A stretch of 64,000 bases of DNA from an uncultured Oscillospiraceae bacterium (GTDB taxonomy: Bacteria > Bacillota > Clostridia > Oscillospirales > Acutalibacteraceae), in NCBI GenBank assembly GCA_900540305.1, contig UQFL01000003.1:1-64000 (forward strand). The letters are read 5' to 3'. Made by a program: the position numbers and the translations under genes. The notes under the pieces are model-generated. The model worked only from the letters and a program-made list of their open reading frames with translations, ran no database searches and had not been told where the DNA came from. Of the stretch, positions 43,101-50,352 are shown piece by piece; within the stretch, counting starts at the first letter, position 1, and every line of letters begins with the position of its first letter.

Positions 43101-44675
43101 ACAAAACAGATCACAGCTAACCAGGGTCAGGTTCTTGTAACTGTTCTTCGTTACATTGAACGCGCTCTTATTGACAACGCTGCTTCAATCAGCAAACTTC
43201 TTCTTGGCATTGAAAAGATTTCTTCAAACAAGACAATAGTTAACATTCTTGACAGCGTATTCGCACAGATCGCAACAGCAAACGATGACGACATTGTTCT
43301 TGCAGTGTTCTATCTCCTTTGCGGCGACCCGACAAACACATTCTTCGATTACAGAGGATTCCAGTACAAAGATTACGAATTCTCTTATCCCTCAACAGTA
43401 GACATTGAATTCCTTAAGAACATTGCCCCGATGCTTGACGGTCTCGTAGGCGGCCTTGTTACCGGCGGACTTAACGCTACAGTTGCAAACCTCATCTATA
43501 AAGATGACATCATCACATCTCTTGCAACAGGTCTTTATGGCGCTGTTGAAAAGGTAAAGGTTGGCTCAATGAGCCTTACAACTCTCCTTGCTAAGACAGG
43601 TATTGACTTTACAACTACAAATGTTGCAAATCTCCTTGTTGATAAAGAATACGGCAAGACTTATGAGAGCGTAGCAAAAGTTATTAAGAACGCAGGCTCA
43701 TGGAGCAAGGTTGACGCTTCTAAACTTTCATGGGGCGTAACAGACAGAGACAGCTTCGTTCATGCTCTTTGCGCAGTTCTTCGTCCGATTTACGGCGTAC
43801 TTGATGTTCTTCTTAACGACGGCTCACTCGGATTGTTCAACCTTATCTATCTTCCTGGCTCAGACGGTTACACATCAGCAATCGTTCCGCTTATGGAAGC
43901 ATTCGGTCTTTACAACATAAAGACTCAGTATCAGTACAGACAGGATATGTCTAAGGAATACGATGCTATTCTTCTTGACATCCTCAATCCTCTTCTTGAC
44001 AAGGTAGAAGACATTCTCAATGCTCCTATCCAGACACTTGCAGATATGCTTCCGAACCTTGCACTCTTCTTCGCTAACGACGGACTTCTTCAGCTTATTG
44101 AAAATCTTCTTACACCTATCAACGCACTGCTTGACGCAGTAAGCCCGGTAGCAGATGTAAACGATATTCTTAACGCTGTTGGCCTCGACATCGAAAAAGA
44201 ACTCAGCAAGCTTGGTCTTGTAGGCAGTGGTTATAAGTTCGATATTTATGACCTTGCAGGCTCACTCAAACCTCTCATCGGTTCTGAAAACATTGTTAGT
44301 CTTCTTAACACTGTTCTCGGTCTTATCAAGATAGATGGCAAGCCGCTCGGCATTGAGCTTATGCCTATCGACTGGTATCAGCTTGCTTCACACGGTGAAG
44401 TAATCACAAACGAAGCTTCTCAGGCTTCAACATTCGGCGCAAGAGTTTATGTTAAGTCTGACCCGAATGAAGTTCTTATTGCAGTTCTTCGTTATCTCAT
44501 TGAAACTATAAACTACAAGGATAACTACTCAGTAATCAGCTCACTCATCGGCGGCTTGATCGGCGGTGCAGACGACAGCATTTCAGGCGTTATCGATCAG
44601 GTACTCGGAATGCTTGCAGGCGATACTGACGAAGTTATTTCAGAACTTTGCGGATTGCTTCAGACTCTTGCTTAA
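37176..44675 (+). CDS. Giant secreted alpha-helical repeat protein (2499 aa)
   Basis: No known family recognised. ATG 37176 is preferred over ATG 37170, since AAGGAG is 8 nt from it. Signal peptide about 1-30 (RLLSFFLAVVMVITTCSVGL). The mature protein is almost entirely amphipathic alpha-helix, rich in Leu, Ile, Val, Asp and Asn, with very few Cys. The last ~930 residues hold two diverged copies of a ~500-residue unit, and a partial third copy lies before them. Unit landmarks are FSYP, GVYGAIE/GLYGAVE, SWGVTD-like, GYESAIIPLLEAF/GYTSAIVPLMEAF, and VLRYIE/VLRYLIE. There is no dockerin, LPXTG, SLH domain or C-terminal membrane helix. It ends inside a repeat. It is divergent from the dockerin cluster. 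Confidence 0.85.
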   Translation: MKTSKRLLSFFLAVVMVITTCSVGLTAFAADPPEDSVFTYINDEGEAVEITYESLEDLVNTYAPTIIEALRSTLEGIGVDVDAVIANEEPIHELVGQVSPVLLKLIGGSGDPEAIIGSYTAMDRLHYSYLDDDGAVMDFWSLYQFCKDNLKNSNATVKEFANTIYETLTPMFELYENTRSANQAAINESITVIQNIIGSAYTASMTAGGKERIIYNDYSSEAYKNAIEQFKTAGMNETAFVASRNFIDKVICDGDITLVTQDGNVNPSETNIRIGDIPNVIVYKDGLSEKTVDFTPFIEYVSSYARFGNFIGDDETLTLAQAIYYYFNFTITMLGSSSYANMYALFVSRGNPYTFKTSMNGVELTIQPNQSILDVCEGYYTVDYIMDSFASMFPNLEKCDELECLIWPMFGADFSNVTSVSGKNVTEQYYKDAVSTILVNTKYYDSYEAVDQAANEFSVTSEDLLAIRNRMNQITKSKEANKERDTKPTLAEFQNGVDYSGTTLDVGTILTDTVIDPIISFYVYFSKNNASWLNNSYINKNYTTFRDELLAWDGGELTPALQAFVDDVKPYFYSYQIWVNFYNSSTTDSGSGSSKWTFNLIYGEGDEYIDDFIYYNGALSKQLGNPYSWDQLAETNADIFNSDSFIEIVNQLINGYINDFLDPDTQIGEAVSGILDTLLETKIDLYSALKDIYKRIAEAPVETIFELMPILIVAVDELLIPLLFNGEGDAYYNDTQTIIDWALNLIPGFSDNLQSAGSPVGIKSLRWDLNKVLPTLLHWLNGDNDYTYTYYNVKETVDEETGEVVFVEYGETTTGANGTKYDNDGKATGNIPVILNIYLVDKALAGASIADLEGAEVKELVSNLALIAQDVIDTYVAEHGNDIKGETMYGGKLCTINKGINNIFVSLPSLINDIGQKFLDLYNVDSDWYFGTFDVDDAGIRYNVALQNFKQLAADSASAEDIMGTFVDIFINNWFNSITDLLNSVVADPDNDITGNLPIVASLLNSVDIFGENSVLTDIFNGFFLVTRDHPNSFTFEEQENGYVGLSTLNAYFLLSNIKPIIEFVTNIIEANKSADGDAGVDTTSGNSPVVTDDSQSGSSIQIGYDINQIITDLGELAKTENIKVAQELIDSVDSLLSTLLSNILVDGYSVDEVDGILSAVVTFLTNYFGTETANEILDLVIEYLRVINAASTTEDGQNANSDGSVDADKVYSKENLSTLVTQTYALLEKIVDTALTDVIKGDDNKLINSAIKGVISPGAIAIRSKNADGDLVIDQDIVSELTWADVAGTKYATDLGYDNLKNGDKEVFYEDLIASLGIIPAIAGTLLSSTGYYNNVLMEVLSPLCDKMGVKDYIDSIPADATGNEAVFAVIDTVSKLLNRFLDAPLSSILGIVKGLAIVVSDSSIKTILDNALEPLYNEIEGLSIVVGKLSPSLADTVLGFVDTIDTSISAVIPEKDIIIGIINMIAGTDLEISGIGSLLPTLASFDNGTLLIALYTVALDVLTNNTTLQSILSLISGVDVGSLVEMLGKLDAVKVFYMLKEIINSTQDPTEIYWTFSKYAAKETNTFSYPKGITAEEADDAVDSLDELVKNLFPLLQSFDVVDQGSLPELVSGLLFTNENITKIATGVYGAIEEKANGNFSFSPKQFAAYLTDSSYGTTFSSAASTLSKASSWKNVKNVNWGFTDGSAKAQQGFVNALVALCRPVNDVLAGFLAGGEVNFAELVAGVLKDLNISVNLADGVTLEIKNSKLTVIINSTAEGSKTNTIVVNLVPIINELSGLAITGRNGYESAIIPLLEAFMCDDIKTYDEYIKDYRNAKDNLLINILNPIMGFVNDVLEAPFDTLSAVLPNVAYFIDNNGIGQLLNNLLAPLTQIITVMDKNGLDVDQLISSIAGKSLAGIVEDLINDELGANISGLNLKLTDLNSCNIQEFVIPIVNALLKNNGINITLKDIDWGKLASLGTLNTVSSAAGGTTKQITANQGQVLVTVLRYIERALIDNAASISKLLLGIEKISSNKTIVNILDSVFAQIATANDDDIVLAVFYLLCGDPTNTFFDYRGFQYKDYEFSYPSTVDIEFLKNIAPMLDGLVGGLVTGGLNATVANLIYKDDIITSLATGLYGAVEKVKVGSMSLTTLLAKTGIDFTTTNVANLLVDKEYGKTYESVAKVIKNAGSWSKVDASKLSWGVTDRDSFVHALCAVLRPIYGVLDVLLNDGSLGLFNLIYLPGSDGYTSAIVPLMEAFGLYNIKTQYQYRQDMSKEYDAILLDILNPLLDKVEDILNAPIQTLADMLPNLALFFANDGLLQLIENLLTPINALLDAVSPVADVNDILNAVGLDIEKELSKLGLVGSGYKFDIYDLAGSLKPLIGSENIVSLLNTVLGLIKIDGKPLGIELMPIDWYQLASHGEVITNEASQASTFGARVYVKSDPNEVLIAVLRYLIETINYKDNYSVISSLIGGLIGGADDSISGVIDQVLGMLAGDTDEVISELCGLLQTLA
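40860..44670 (+). repeat. Two and a half diverged ~1.5-kb coding repeats
   Basis: Protein-level tandem repeats in the 2499-residue gene. Unit B (about 43,320-44,670) aligns with unit A (about 41,815-43,320), for example LLINILNPIMGFVNDVLEAP against ILLDILNPLLDKVEDILNAP. A weaker unit (about 40,860-41,800) has AVIDTVSKLLNRFLDAPLSS at the same place. The period is about 500 codons. Identity looks like 30-40 percent by eye, so the duplication is old. Boundaries are approximate. Confidence 0.7.
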
Positions 44676-44711
44676 TCATTAATTGATTTAAGTTAATAAG
44701 CAAAACCCGAG

Positions 44712-44746
44712 AGGGGCGTCTCTTAGTGAGACGCCCCTTATTTTTT
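44712..44746 (+). terminator. Intrinsic terminator of the giant-protein gene
   Basis: Perfect 11-bp stem AGGGGCGTCTC (44712-44722) with 44728-44738, then TATTTTTT. It lies 36 bp after the stop. Confidence 0.93.
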
Positions 44747-44818
44747 GTGTATTATTCAATTTCACTGTTTGCGCTTTTAAATATAACCGCTTCCGGGATT
44801 TCCGATGTTAAATAATAC

Positions 44819-44847
44819 TTGTATATTTCTGGCTTTTTTAGTATAAT
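44819..44847 (+). promoter_or_regulatory. Promoter of the NUDIX-NTase-GH27 operon
   Basis: TTGTAT (44819-44824), 17-bp spacer, consensus TATAAT (44842-44847). Confidence 0.75.
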
Positions 44848-44883
44848 AATCTATATTGTATCTTATTACTCGGTGGTGAAAAA

Positions 44884-45603
44884 ATGCTCGGCAAATATGT
44901 CAGAGTCAAGGTGGTTAAGCCTATAGGCTCGGTTGATGACAGTACGGGCTATACCTACCCTCTCAATTACGGAAGCGTATATGACTACGAAGATTTAAAT
45001 GCTTTTATTATGGGGATAGACCATCCCGTTCGTAATTTTGACGGCAGGGTTATAGCCGTGCTTAATCCGAAAGCAGGAGGAAAACAAATAATTATTGTTG
45101 CTCCCAAAAGCACCCGCTTTATTGTTAACGATATTATTAAACACATTGATGTTGAAAAGGATTTTCCTCAGTACAAGCTTGAATGTCTTTATGAAAGCAG
45201 CTGCGGCGCTGTTGTATACAGAGATATTAAAGGCGAAGTGCGCTATCTGCTTATAAAAAACAAACGCTCCGCTCACTGGGGCTTTCCTAAAGGGCACATT
45301 GAGCCCGGCGAAACAAAGAAAGAAACTGCTCGCCGTGAGGTGCTTGAAGAAACAGGAATCCATGTTAAAATTCTTGACGGCTTTGAAAGTGTTTCAAAGT
45401 ATAAAATTCAAAACAAGATAGAAAAACAGGTTTCCATATTCGTCGGCACTACTACGGACACCTCTACCTCTATACAGCCTGAGGAAATTGAGGACTATAT
45501 ATGGCTGACTTACGACAGGGCTTTAAGCATTCTCAAATTTGAGAATGACAAAAGCATAATCGAAGCCGCACACAACTTCCTCAACGAAAACAACTATATA
45601 TAA
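44884..45603 (+). CDS. Fusion of pyrophosphatase-like domain and NUDIX hydrolase
   Basis: 239 residues. Residues 1-95 resemble a small inorganic-pyrophosphatase-like domain (KYVRVKVVKPIGS, TYPLNYGSVYDYED, AFIMGIDHPVRNFDGRVIAV), without the full Asp/Glu metal cluster of true pyrophosphatases being evident. Residues about 100-239 are NUDIX with a perfect box, GHIEPGETKKETARREVLEE followed by TGI. NUDIX enzymes of this subgroup (SAHWGFPKGH) resemble Ap4A or nucleoside-diphosphate hydrolases. The fused domain may recognise phosphate or act in regulation. First gene of a plus-strand operon, 45 bp before the nucleotidyltransferase. Confidence 0.82.
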   Translation: MLGKYVRVKVVKPIGSVDDSTGYTYPLNYGSVYDYEDLNAFIMGIDHPVRNFDGRVIAVLNPKAGGKQIIIVAPKSTRFIVNDIIKHIDVEKDFPQYKLECLYESSCGAVVYRDIKGEVRYLLIKNKRSAHWGFPKGHIEPGETKKETARREVLEETGIHVKILDGFESVSKYKIQNKIEKQVSIFVGTTTDTSTSIQPEEIEDYIWLTYDRALSILKFENDKSIIEAAHNFLNENNYI

Positions 45604-45648
45604 CTTTTTGCCTGTTTAACGGATTACAGGCAGTGAAAGGATTTCTCC

Positions 45649-46839
45649 GTGATGAACGATGAACAGAGATTTCTGATTTCCCTGACTTCTGATTTCATAA
45701 ACGGTCGCAGCTGCGAATATAACAGCAATGTTGATATTGAATCTCTTATGAAAACGGCGGTAACTCACAATCTTTTCGTAATTGCGTACTGCGCTTTGAA
45801 AAACGGCGCTAAAAATGATGCAGAGTTATCGCAAAAATTGCGCAGATATGAAAATCGTTTCTTGGATACAGTTTTTATAAACAATTCACAGATGCAAACC
45901 TTTGATGAGCTTAAATCGCTTCTCACACGCTCTGAAATTCGATTTGTGCCGTTTAAAGGTGCTGTGCTTAGGTTTTTGTATCCGATTCCGGAAAGCCGTA
46001 TTATGGGCGATATAGACATTCTGATAGACCTTGAAAACAGAGATAGGGTAAAAAAGCTTCTTGAAAGCAACGGCTACACCTGCAAGAACTCAAATGGACC
46101 CGTATGGGATTATAAGAAAAACGGCGTTTTGTTTGAAATTCACACAAATATGCTAAACGGGAAAGCAGGAGCAACGGACGAAATAAACAAATATTTCGAA
46201 AACGCAATTAACGACGCCGAATACAGCGGATACGAGGGCGCTCTTCCCTCTCAGCTCCATTTTGAATATCTGATTGCTCATGCCGCAAGCCATTTTACTT
46301 CTTACGGTGCAGGAACAAAACATATTCTTGACCTTGCCGTTATGCTAAAATCTTACAATATAGATTGCTCCTGTGTGATTTCAAATCTTGAAACAGCAGG
46401 ACTCGGACGCTTTGCAAAAGAATTGTTAACTGTTTGCAAAAGATGGTACGGCTTCGGGACAGATTATGGATATGACACTTCTAAAACAGAAGATTTAATT
46501 GCAAATAACGGAGTTTTCGGCAATTCTGACAAAGGAATGAGCGCCGTTTTGATTGAAAGAAACAATATGGAAAACGGGCACTTTGGAAAAAGCTTTTCTC
46601 AAAGATTTCATCTGCTTTTCCCTTCGTATAAAAAAATGAGAACTCTTCCTTATATAAAATTTATTGATAATAGACCGTATTTAACCCCTATCGCGTGGAT
46701 TTACAGACTGTTTTACAATCTAAAACACAAAAATATGCGTAAAAATATGATGGCCAAAGTAAAAGACATCGGAGATTCCGCAGTTAGGGACAAGGCTCTT
46801 CAAGAATATGATTACTTCAAGGAGATAGGTTTAATATGA
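45649..46839 (+). CDS. Nucleotidyltransferase of the NTP_transf_5 type
   Basis: 396 residues; matches the uncharacterised nucleotidyltransferase family I know as PF14907. The polymerase-beta-like core is FVPFKGAVLRFLYPIPESR, then MGDIDILIDLENRDRVKKLL with the GD-x-D catalytic Asp pair, and FEIHTNML with the third acidic site. A His-rich helix HFEYLIAHAASHF and HILDLAVML follow. The start is GTG 45649 (8 nt after AAAGG) or the next codon ATG 45652. Its last four bases overlap the GH27 start (ATGA), so the two are translationally coupled. Members sit in lasso-peptide or polysaccharide loci elsewhere; the acceptor here is unknown. Confidence 0.82.
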   Translation: MMNDEQRFLISLTSDFINGRSCEYNSNVDIESLMKTAVTHNLFVIAYCALKNGAKNDAELSQKLRRYENRFLDTVFINNSQMQTFDELKSLLTRSEIRFVPFKGAVLRFLYPIPESRIMGDIDILIDLENRDRVKKLLESNGYTCKNSNGPVWDYKKNGVLFEIHTNMLNGKAGATDEINKYFENAINDAEYSGYEGALPSQLHFEYLIAHAASHFTSYGAGTKHILDLAVMLKSYNIDCSCVISNLETAGLGRFAKELLTVCKRWYGFGTDYGYDTSKTEDLIANNGVFGNSDKGMSAVLIERNNMENGHFGKSFSQRFHLLFPSYKKMRTLPYIKFIDNRPYLTPIAWIYRLFYNLKHKNMRKNMMAKVKDIGDSAVRDKALQEYDYFKEIGLI

Positions 46840-48569
46840 AATTTCTCATAGCACTTATTGTTATATTATTAATTCTTGTGTGCGCATTCATCGCTTGGTT
46901 TGTTTCTTATATCAAAAGCGGCAAATGCCCTGTGTGCGCACTTAAAAAAATCATAAAACCCACAAAGGTTACTATGGATATTGAGTCCATGCCCCCCTAT
47001 GCAAGCGGAGCGGCGGCTACTCCCCCAATGGGCTGGAGCAGCTGGAACACTTTCAGACAGAATATCAGCGAAGAAATTATTTTGAGCACCGCAGTTGCAA
47101 TGAGAAAAACAGGTCTTTATGACGCAGGTTACAAATACATAAATCTTGACGACTGCTGGCAGTCCTCTATGAGAGACAAAAACGGCAGACTTCAGGGCGA
47201 CCTTGAAAAATTCCCATCAGGAATATCACACCTCATTTCACAGATTAATCAGCTTGGAATGAAAGTGGGCCTTTACTCTTCAAACGGAACACTCACCTGT
47301 GAGGACCTGCCCGCCAGCCTCGGCACAGAAGTGCTTGACGCAAAAACAGTTGCGGAATGGGGCTGTGAATTTTTCAAATACGATTTCTGCCACCATAAAA
47401 ATATCAGCGGCGAAGCTCCGATGATTGAGGGAATTAAACTCAACACCCTCGGCAACAAGGCAGAGGTAAAGCTTTATGCTTCAGACGCTAAGCTTTCAGG
47501 CAAGGCAAAAGTATTCAATGTAAAAAAACTTCCGAGCGGAAAAGCAATCGGAATGCTCAACCATGCGGCAGGCACGGCAACATTCCGCCCCGTTGTAAAT
47601 TCGGCAGGAAACTACACTCTCACATTGCTTGTTTACAAGCAGTTTTCAAGGCACGAAAAATATCTTCAGGTAATCGTTAACGGCGAACTTTATGAAGTAT
47701 TCTTCCCCAAGGCAAACGCATTCAGCCCAACAGGCAGAACACAGCTTTCAGTAAGACTTAAAGACGGCGAAAACGAAATCGTGCTCAAAAACCCCGTTGT
47801 TACAATGGCGGACAGCTCATTTATTCAGTACAGCAGAATGGGCAAGGCGCTCAAGGATGCTGCTAAGCAGACTGCTCTTGAAAAGGGAATGCCTGAAAAA
47901 CCGATTATCTATTCAATATGCGAATGGGGAACAGCGTTTCCGTGGCATTGGGGCGCAAAAGCAGGAAATATGTGGCGCACAACACACGATATTTTCGCAA
48001 AATGGCCCAGCATACACCTTATTTATTCAAGAAATATAGGTCTTTATAAATACGCAGGACCGGGCGCTTGGAACGACCCCGATATGCTTGAGGTTGGAAA
48101 CGGAAAACTCACTGACGAGGAAAACAGAACACATTTCAGCCTTTGGTGTATGATGGCTGCACCGCTTGTTCTTGGAAACGATATAAGACTTCTTATCGGA
48201 AGCGACGGCGAACCGAACGCAGACAGCCCTGTTCTTAAAATAGTAACTAACAGAAACCTTATTGCTATTGACCAGGACACACTTGGCAAGCCTGCTAAAA
48301 GGATAAAGAAGATTAGCGGAATAGATATTCTTGCAAGACCGCTTTCAAACGGTGATATTGCTCTTTGTCTTTATAATCCCTCATCAAGAGTTAAGGGCAT
48401 ATCACTCAACATCGGCGACATTATTACTGACGAATATCTTGAATTTGCTCCTGCGGCTGATTCTTACCGTGTTCACGAGCTTTGGAGCGACGAGAGATTT
48501 AACACAAAAACAATCTCTGCTTCACTTCAGAAGCACGGCTGCCGTGTTTACAGAATAAGCAATAAATAA
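46836..48569 (+). CDS. GH27 alpha-galactosidase with N-terminal membrane anchor and inserted domain
   Basis: 577 residues. The N-terminus is an uncleaved-looking membrane helix (1-24) then CPVC, so the enzyme is probably anchored at the outer face. The GH27 barrel starts at TPPMGWSSWNTFR (about 62-74), with YKYINLDDCW and the nucleophile Asp183 in FFKYDFC. The acid/base Asp385 is in MWRTTHDIF and WNDPDMLEVGNG follows. About 200 residues separate the two catalytic Asp, against 55-60 usual: residues about 190-335 are an inserted beta-sandwich (AEVKLYASDAKLSGKAKV, GNYTLTLLVYKQFSRHEKYL, VRLKDGENEIVLKN) like a CBM35/6-type module. Removes alpha-galactose from galacto-oligosaccharides or galactomannan. 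Last gene of its operon. Confidence 0.92.
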   Translation: MKFLIALIVILLILVCAFIAWFVSYIKSGKCPVCALKKIIKPTKVTMDIESMPPYASGAAATPPMGWSSWNTFRQNISEEIILSTAVAMRKTGLYDAGYKYINLDDCWQSSMRDKNGRLQGDLEKFPSGISHLISQINQLGMKVGLYSSNGTLTCEDLPASLGTEVLDAKTVAEWGCEFFKYDFCHHKNISGEAPMIEGIKLNTLGNKAEVKLYASDAKLSGKAKVFNVKKLPSGKAIGMLNHAAGTATFRPVVNSAGNYTLTLLVYKQFSRHEKYLQVIVNGELYEVFFPKANAFSPTGRTQLSVRLKDGENEIVLKNPVVTMADSSFIQYSRMGKALKDAAKQTALEKGMPEKPIIYSICEWGTAFPWHWGAKAGNMWRTTHDIFAKWPSIHLIYSRNIGLYKYAGPGAWNDPDMLEVGNGKLTDEENRTHFSLWCMMAAPLVLGNDIRLLIGSDGEPNADSPVLKIVTNRNLIAIDQDTLGKPAKRIKKISGIDILARPLSNGDIALCLYNPSSRVKGISLNIGDIITDEYLEFAPAADSYRVHELWSDERFNTKTISASLQKHGCRVYRISNK

Positions 48570-48580
48570 TTAGACATAGC

Positions 48581-48617
48581 AAAGGGGAAACGCACGAATA
48601 TCCTGCGCCTCCCCTTT
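48581..48617 (+). terminator. Terminator after the GH27 gene
   Basis: AAAGGGG (48581-48587) pairs with CCCCTTT (48611-48617), with an inner CGCA/TGCG stem, followed by AATTTTAATATTTTT. The U-tract is moderate. Confidence 0.75.
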
Positions 48618-48654
48618 AATTTTAATATTTTTACTTTTAATCGGAGTTAATACT

Positions 48655-49221
48655 ATGCTTAAAGAACTTGACAAAAATTATGCAGATGCGGTGTTTGAAT
48701 TAATGGAGCAAAGCTTCCCCACTGACGAATACAGAAACGAAGCGGAGCAAAAAGCGCTTTTTGATAAAAAAGAATACCGTGTTTACGGACTTACCGAAAA
48801 AGATAATAACGAAAAAATTGTGGGCTTCATTGCGATGTGGCAGTTTGACGATTTTGCTTATCTTGAAAACTTTGCCGTTTCAGAACACGCTCGTAACGGC
48901 GGTATAGGCGGAAAAATGCTCGATGAACTTTGTAAGGCTCTCGCCTGCCCCGTATGCCTTGAAGTGGAACCGCCTAAAAGTGAGATAACACGCCGCAGAA
49001 TAGGCTTTTACGAGCGGCACGGTTTCTTCCTTAATGATTATCATTATATCCAGCCTGCGCTATCCAAAGGCAAAAATTCAATGCCGCTTAAAATAATGAC
49101 CCTCGGCGGAAAAGTTAACGAAGCGCAATTTGAGAAAATCAAATCGGTATTATATAAAAATGTATATAATATCCAATTTCACAATAATTCAATAACTGTA
49201 ATAAAAAAACGGATACGGTAA
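48655..49221 (+). CDS. GNAT family N-acetyltransferase
   Basis: 188 residues, start ATG 48655 with GGAG 8 nt upstream. GNAT fold: an N-terminal helix pair, beta-strand IVGFIAMWQF, the core strand YLENFAVSEHARNGGIGGKM with the acetyl-CoA loop (R/N-G-G-I-G-G), and ITRRRIGFYERHGFFLNDYHYIQP, which holds the usual FYERxGF motif. The substrate is unknown. The C-terminal ~40 residues (after LGGKVNEAQFEKIK) are an extension. The end of the coding region forms the 5' arm of the terminator and the stop codon is in its loop. Confidence 0.88.
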   Translation: MLKELDKNYADAVFELMEQSFPTDEYRNEAEQKALFDKKEYRVYGLTEKDNNEKIVGFIAMWQFDDFAYLENFAVSEHARNGGIGGKMLDELCKALACPVCLEVEPPKSEITRRRIGFYERHGFFLNDYHYIQPALSKGKNSMPLKIMTLGGKVNEAQFEKIKSVLYKNVYNIQFHNNSITVIKKRIR

Positions 49222-49236
49222 AACCGTATCCGTTTT
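49206..49236. terminator. Bidirectional terminator between GNAT gene and ilvC
   Basis: Perfect 13-bp stem AAAACGGATACGG (49206-49218) with 49224-49236. Strong for the minus strand (TTTTTTTATT after the stem, ending ilvC) and weaker for plus (TTTTGATT). The GNAT stop TAA (49219-49221) lies in the loop. Confidence 0.88.
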
Positions 49237-49252
49237 GATTATGTATTTAAAA

Positions 49253-50278
49253 TTAGTTGTTGATGAGTTTGTCATCTTCGTTGTTCCAGCTGTAAAGCTT
49301 ACGAACTTCTTCGCCAACCTTTTCTGACGGATGCTCAGAAGCAAGCTTTCTCATAGCCTTGAAGTGAACCTGACGACCTGCAGGGCTCATATCAAGAAGG
49401 AACTCTTTAGCAAATGTACCGTCCTGAATGTCGGAAAGAATCTGCTTCATAGCTTTCTTAGTATCTTCTGTGATGATCTTAGGACCTGTGATGTAGTCGC
49501 CGTATTCAGCAGTATTTGAAATTGAATATCTCATTCCTGCGAAACCTGACTGATAGATAAGGTCTACGATAAGCTTCATCTCGTGAATGCACTCAAAGTA
49601 AGCGTTTCTGGGGTCATAACCAGCTTCGCAAAGAGTTTCAAAACCAGCCTGCATAAGTGCGCAAACGCCGCCGCAAAGAACTGCCTGCTCACCGAAGAGG
49701 TCTGTTTCTGTTTCTGTTCTGAATGTTGTTTCAAGAACACCTGCACGAGCGCCGCCGATACCGAGAGCGTAAGCAAGAGCGATATCAAGAGCGTGGCCGC
49801 TTGCATCCTGCTCAACAGCAACAAGACACGGTGTGCCCTTGCCTGCCTGATACTCACTGCGAACAGTGTGGCCGGGAGCCTTGGGAGCGATCATTGCAAC
49901 ATCAACAAACTTGGGGGGCTTAATGCAGCCGAAGTGAATGTTGAAGCCGTGTGCGAACATGAGCATATTGCCTTCTTCAAGGTTGGGCTCGATTTCGCTT
50001 TTATAAACATCTGCCTGAAGCTCATCGTTGATAAGGAACATAATAATGTCTGCTTTCTTTGAAGCTTCTGCGGTTGTGTAAACCTCAAAGCCCTGAGCTT
50101 CTGCCTTTTTCCATGATTTGCTACCTTCGTACAGGCCGACGATAACATTGCAGCCTGATTCTTTCAAGTTAAGAGCATGAGCATGACCCTGTGAGCCGTA
50201 GCCGATAATGGCAATGGTTTTACCTGAAAGATAGTCGAGATTACAGTCTGACTGATAAAAAATTCTTGCCTGTGACAT
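49253..50278 (-). CDS. ilvC: Ketol-acid reductoisomerase, class I
   Basis: NAD(P)H- and Mg-dependent isomeroreduction in valine, leucine and isoleucine synthesis. 341 residues, the class I length, from ATG 50278 (GGAGG 8 nt upstream; a longer frame to 50335 is not used). Rossmann loop GYGSQGHAHALNL (26-38), FAHGFNIHFG, PKAPGHTVRSEY, the knotted domain with LFGEQAVLCGG and the Mg-binding DLIYQSGFAGM, YSISNTAEYGDY. Monocistronic, with its own promoter. Other branched-chain genes here are ilvA and ridA at 56-57 kb. Confidence 0.97.
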   Translation of the reverse strand: MSQARIFYQSDCNLDYLSGKTIAIIGYGSQGHAHALNLKESGCNVIVGLYEGSKSWKKAEAQGFEVYTTAEASKKADIIMFLINDELQADVYKSEIEPNLEEGNMLMFAHGFNIHFGCIKPPKFVDVAMIAPKAPGHTVRSEYQAGKGTPCLVAVEQDASGHALDIALAYALGIGGARAGVLETTFRTETETDLFGEQAVLCGGVCALMQAGFETLCEAGYDPRNAYFECIHEMKLIVDLIYQSGFAGMRYSISNTAEYGDYITGPKIITEDTKKAMKQILSDIQDGTFAKEFLLDMSPAGRQVHFKAMRKLASEHPSEKVGEEVRKLYSWNNEDDKLINN

Positions 50279-50352
50279 AATGTTTTCCTCCATATAATTC
50301 TTTAAACATTTGTTAGCACATCTGTTGAAGTGCATATGTGTTAGCGATTTTT

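Noticed and set aside
37176..44675. Misassembly or frameshift inside the giant repeat gene
   Set aside because: The frame is open for 2499 codons with consistent codon use, and the repeats are too diverged at DNA level to collapse.
26169..46839. A lasso-peptide cluster combining the 34-residue peptide and the NTP_transf_5 enzyme
   Set aside because: The two genes are about 19 kb apart on opposite strands and no B1, B2 or C enzyme or exporter is present.
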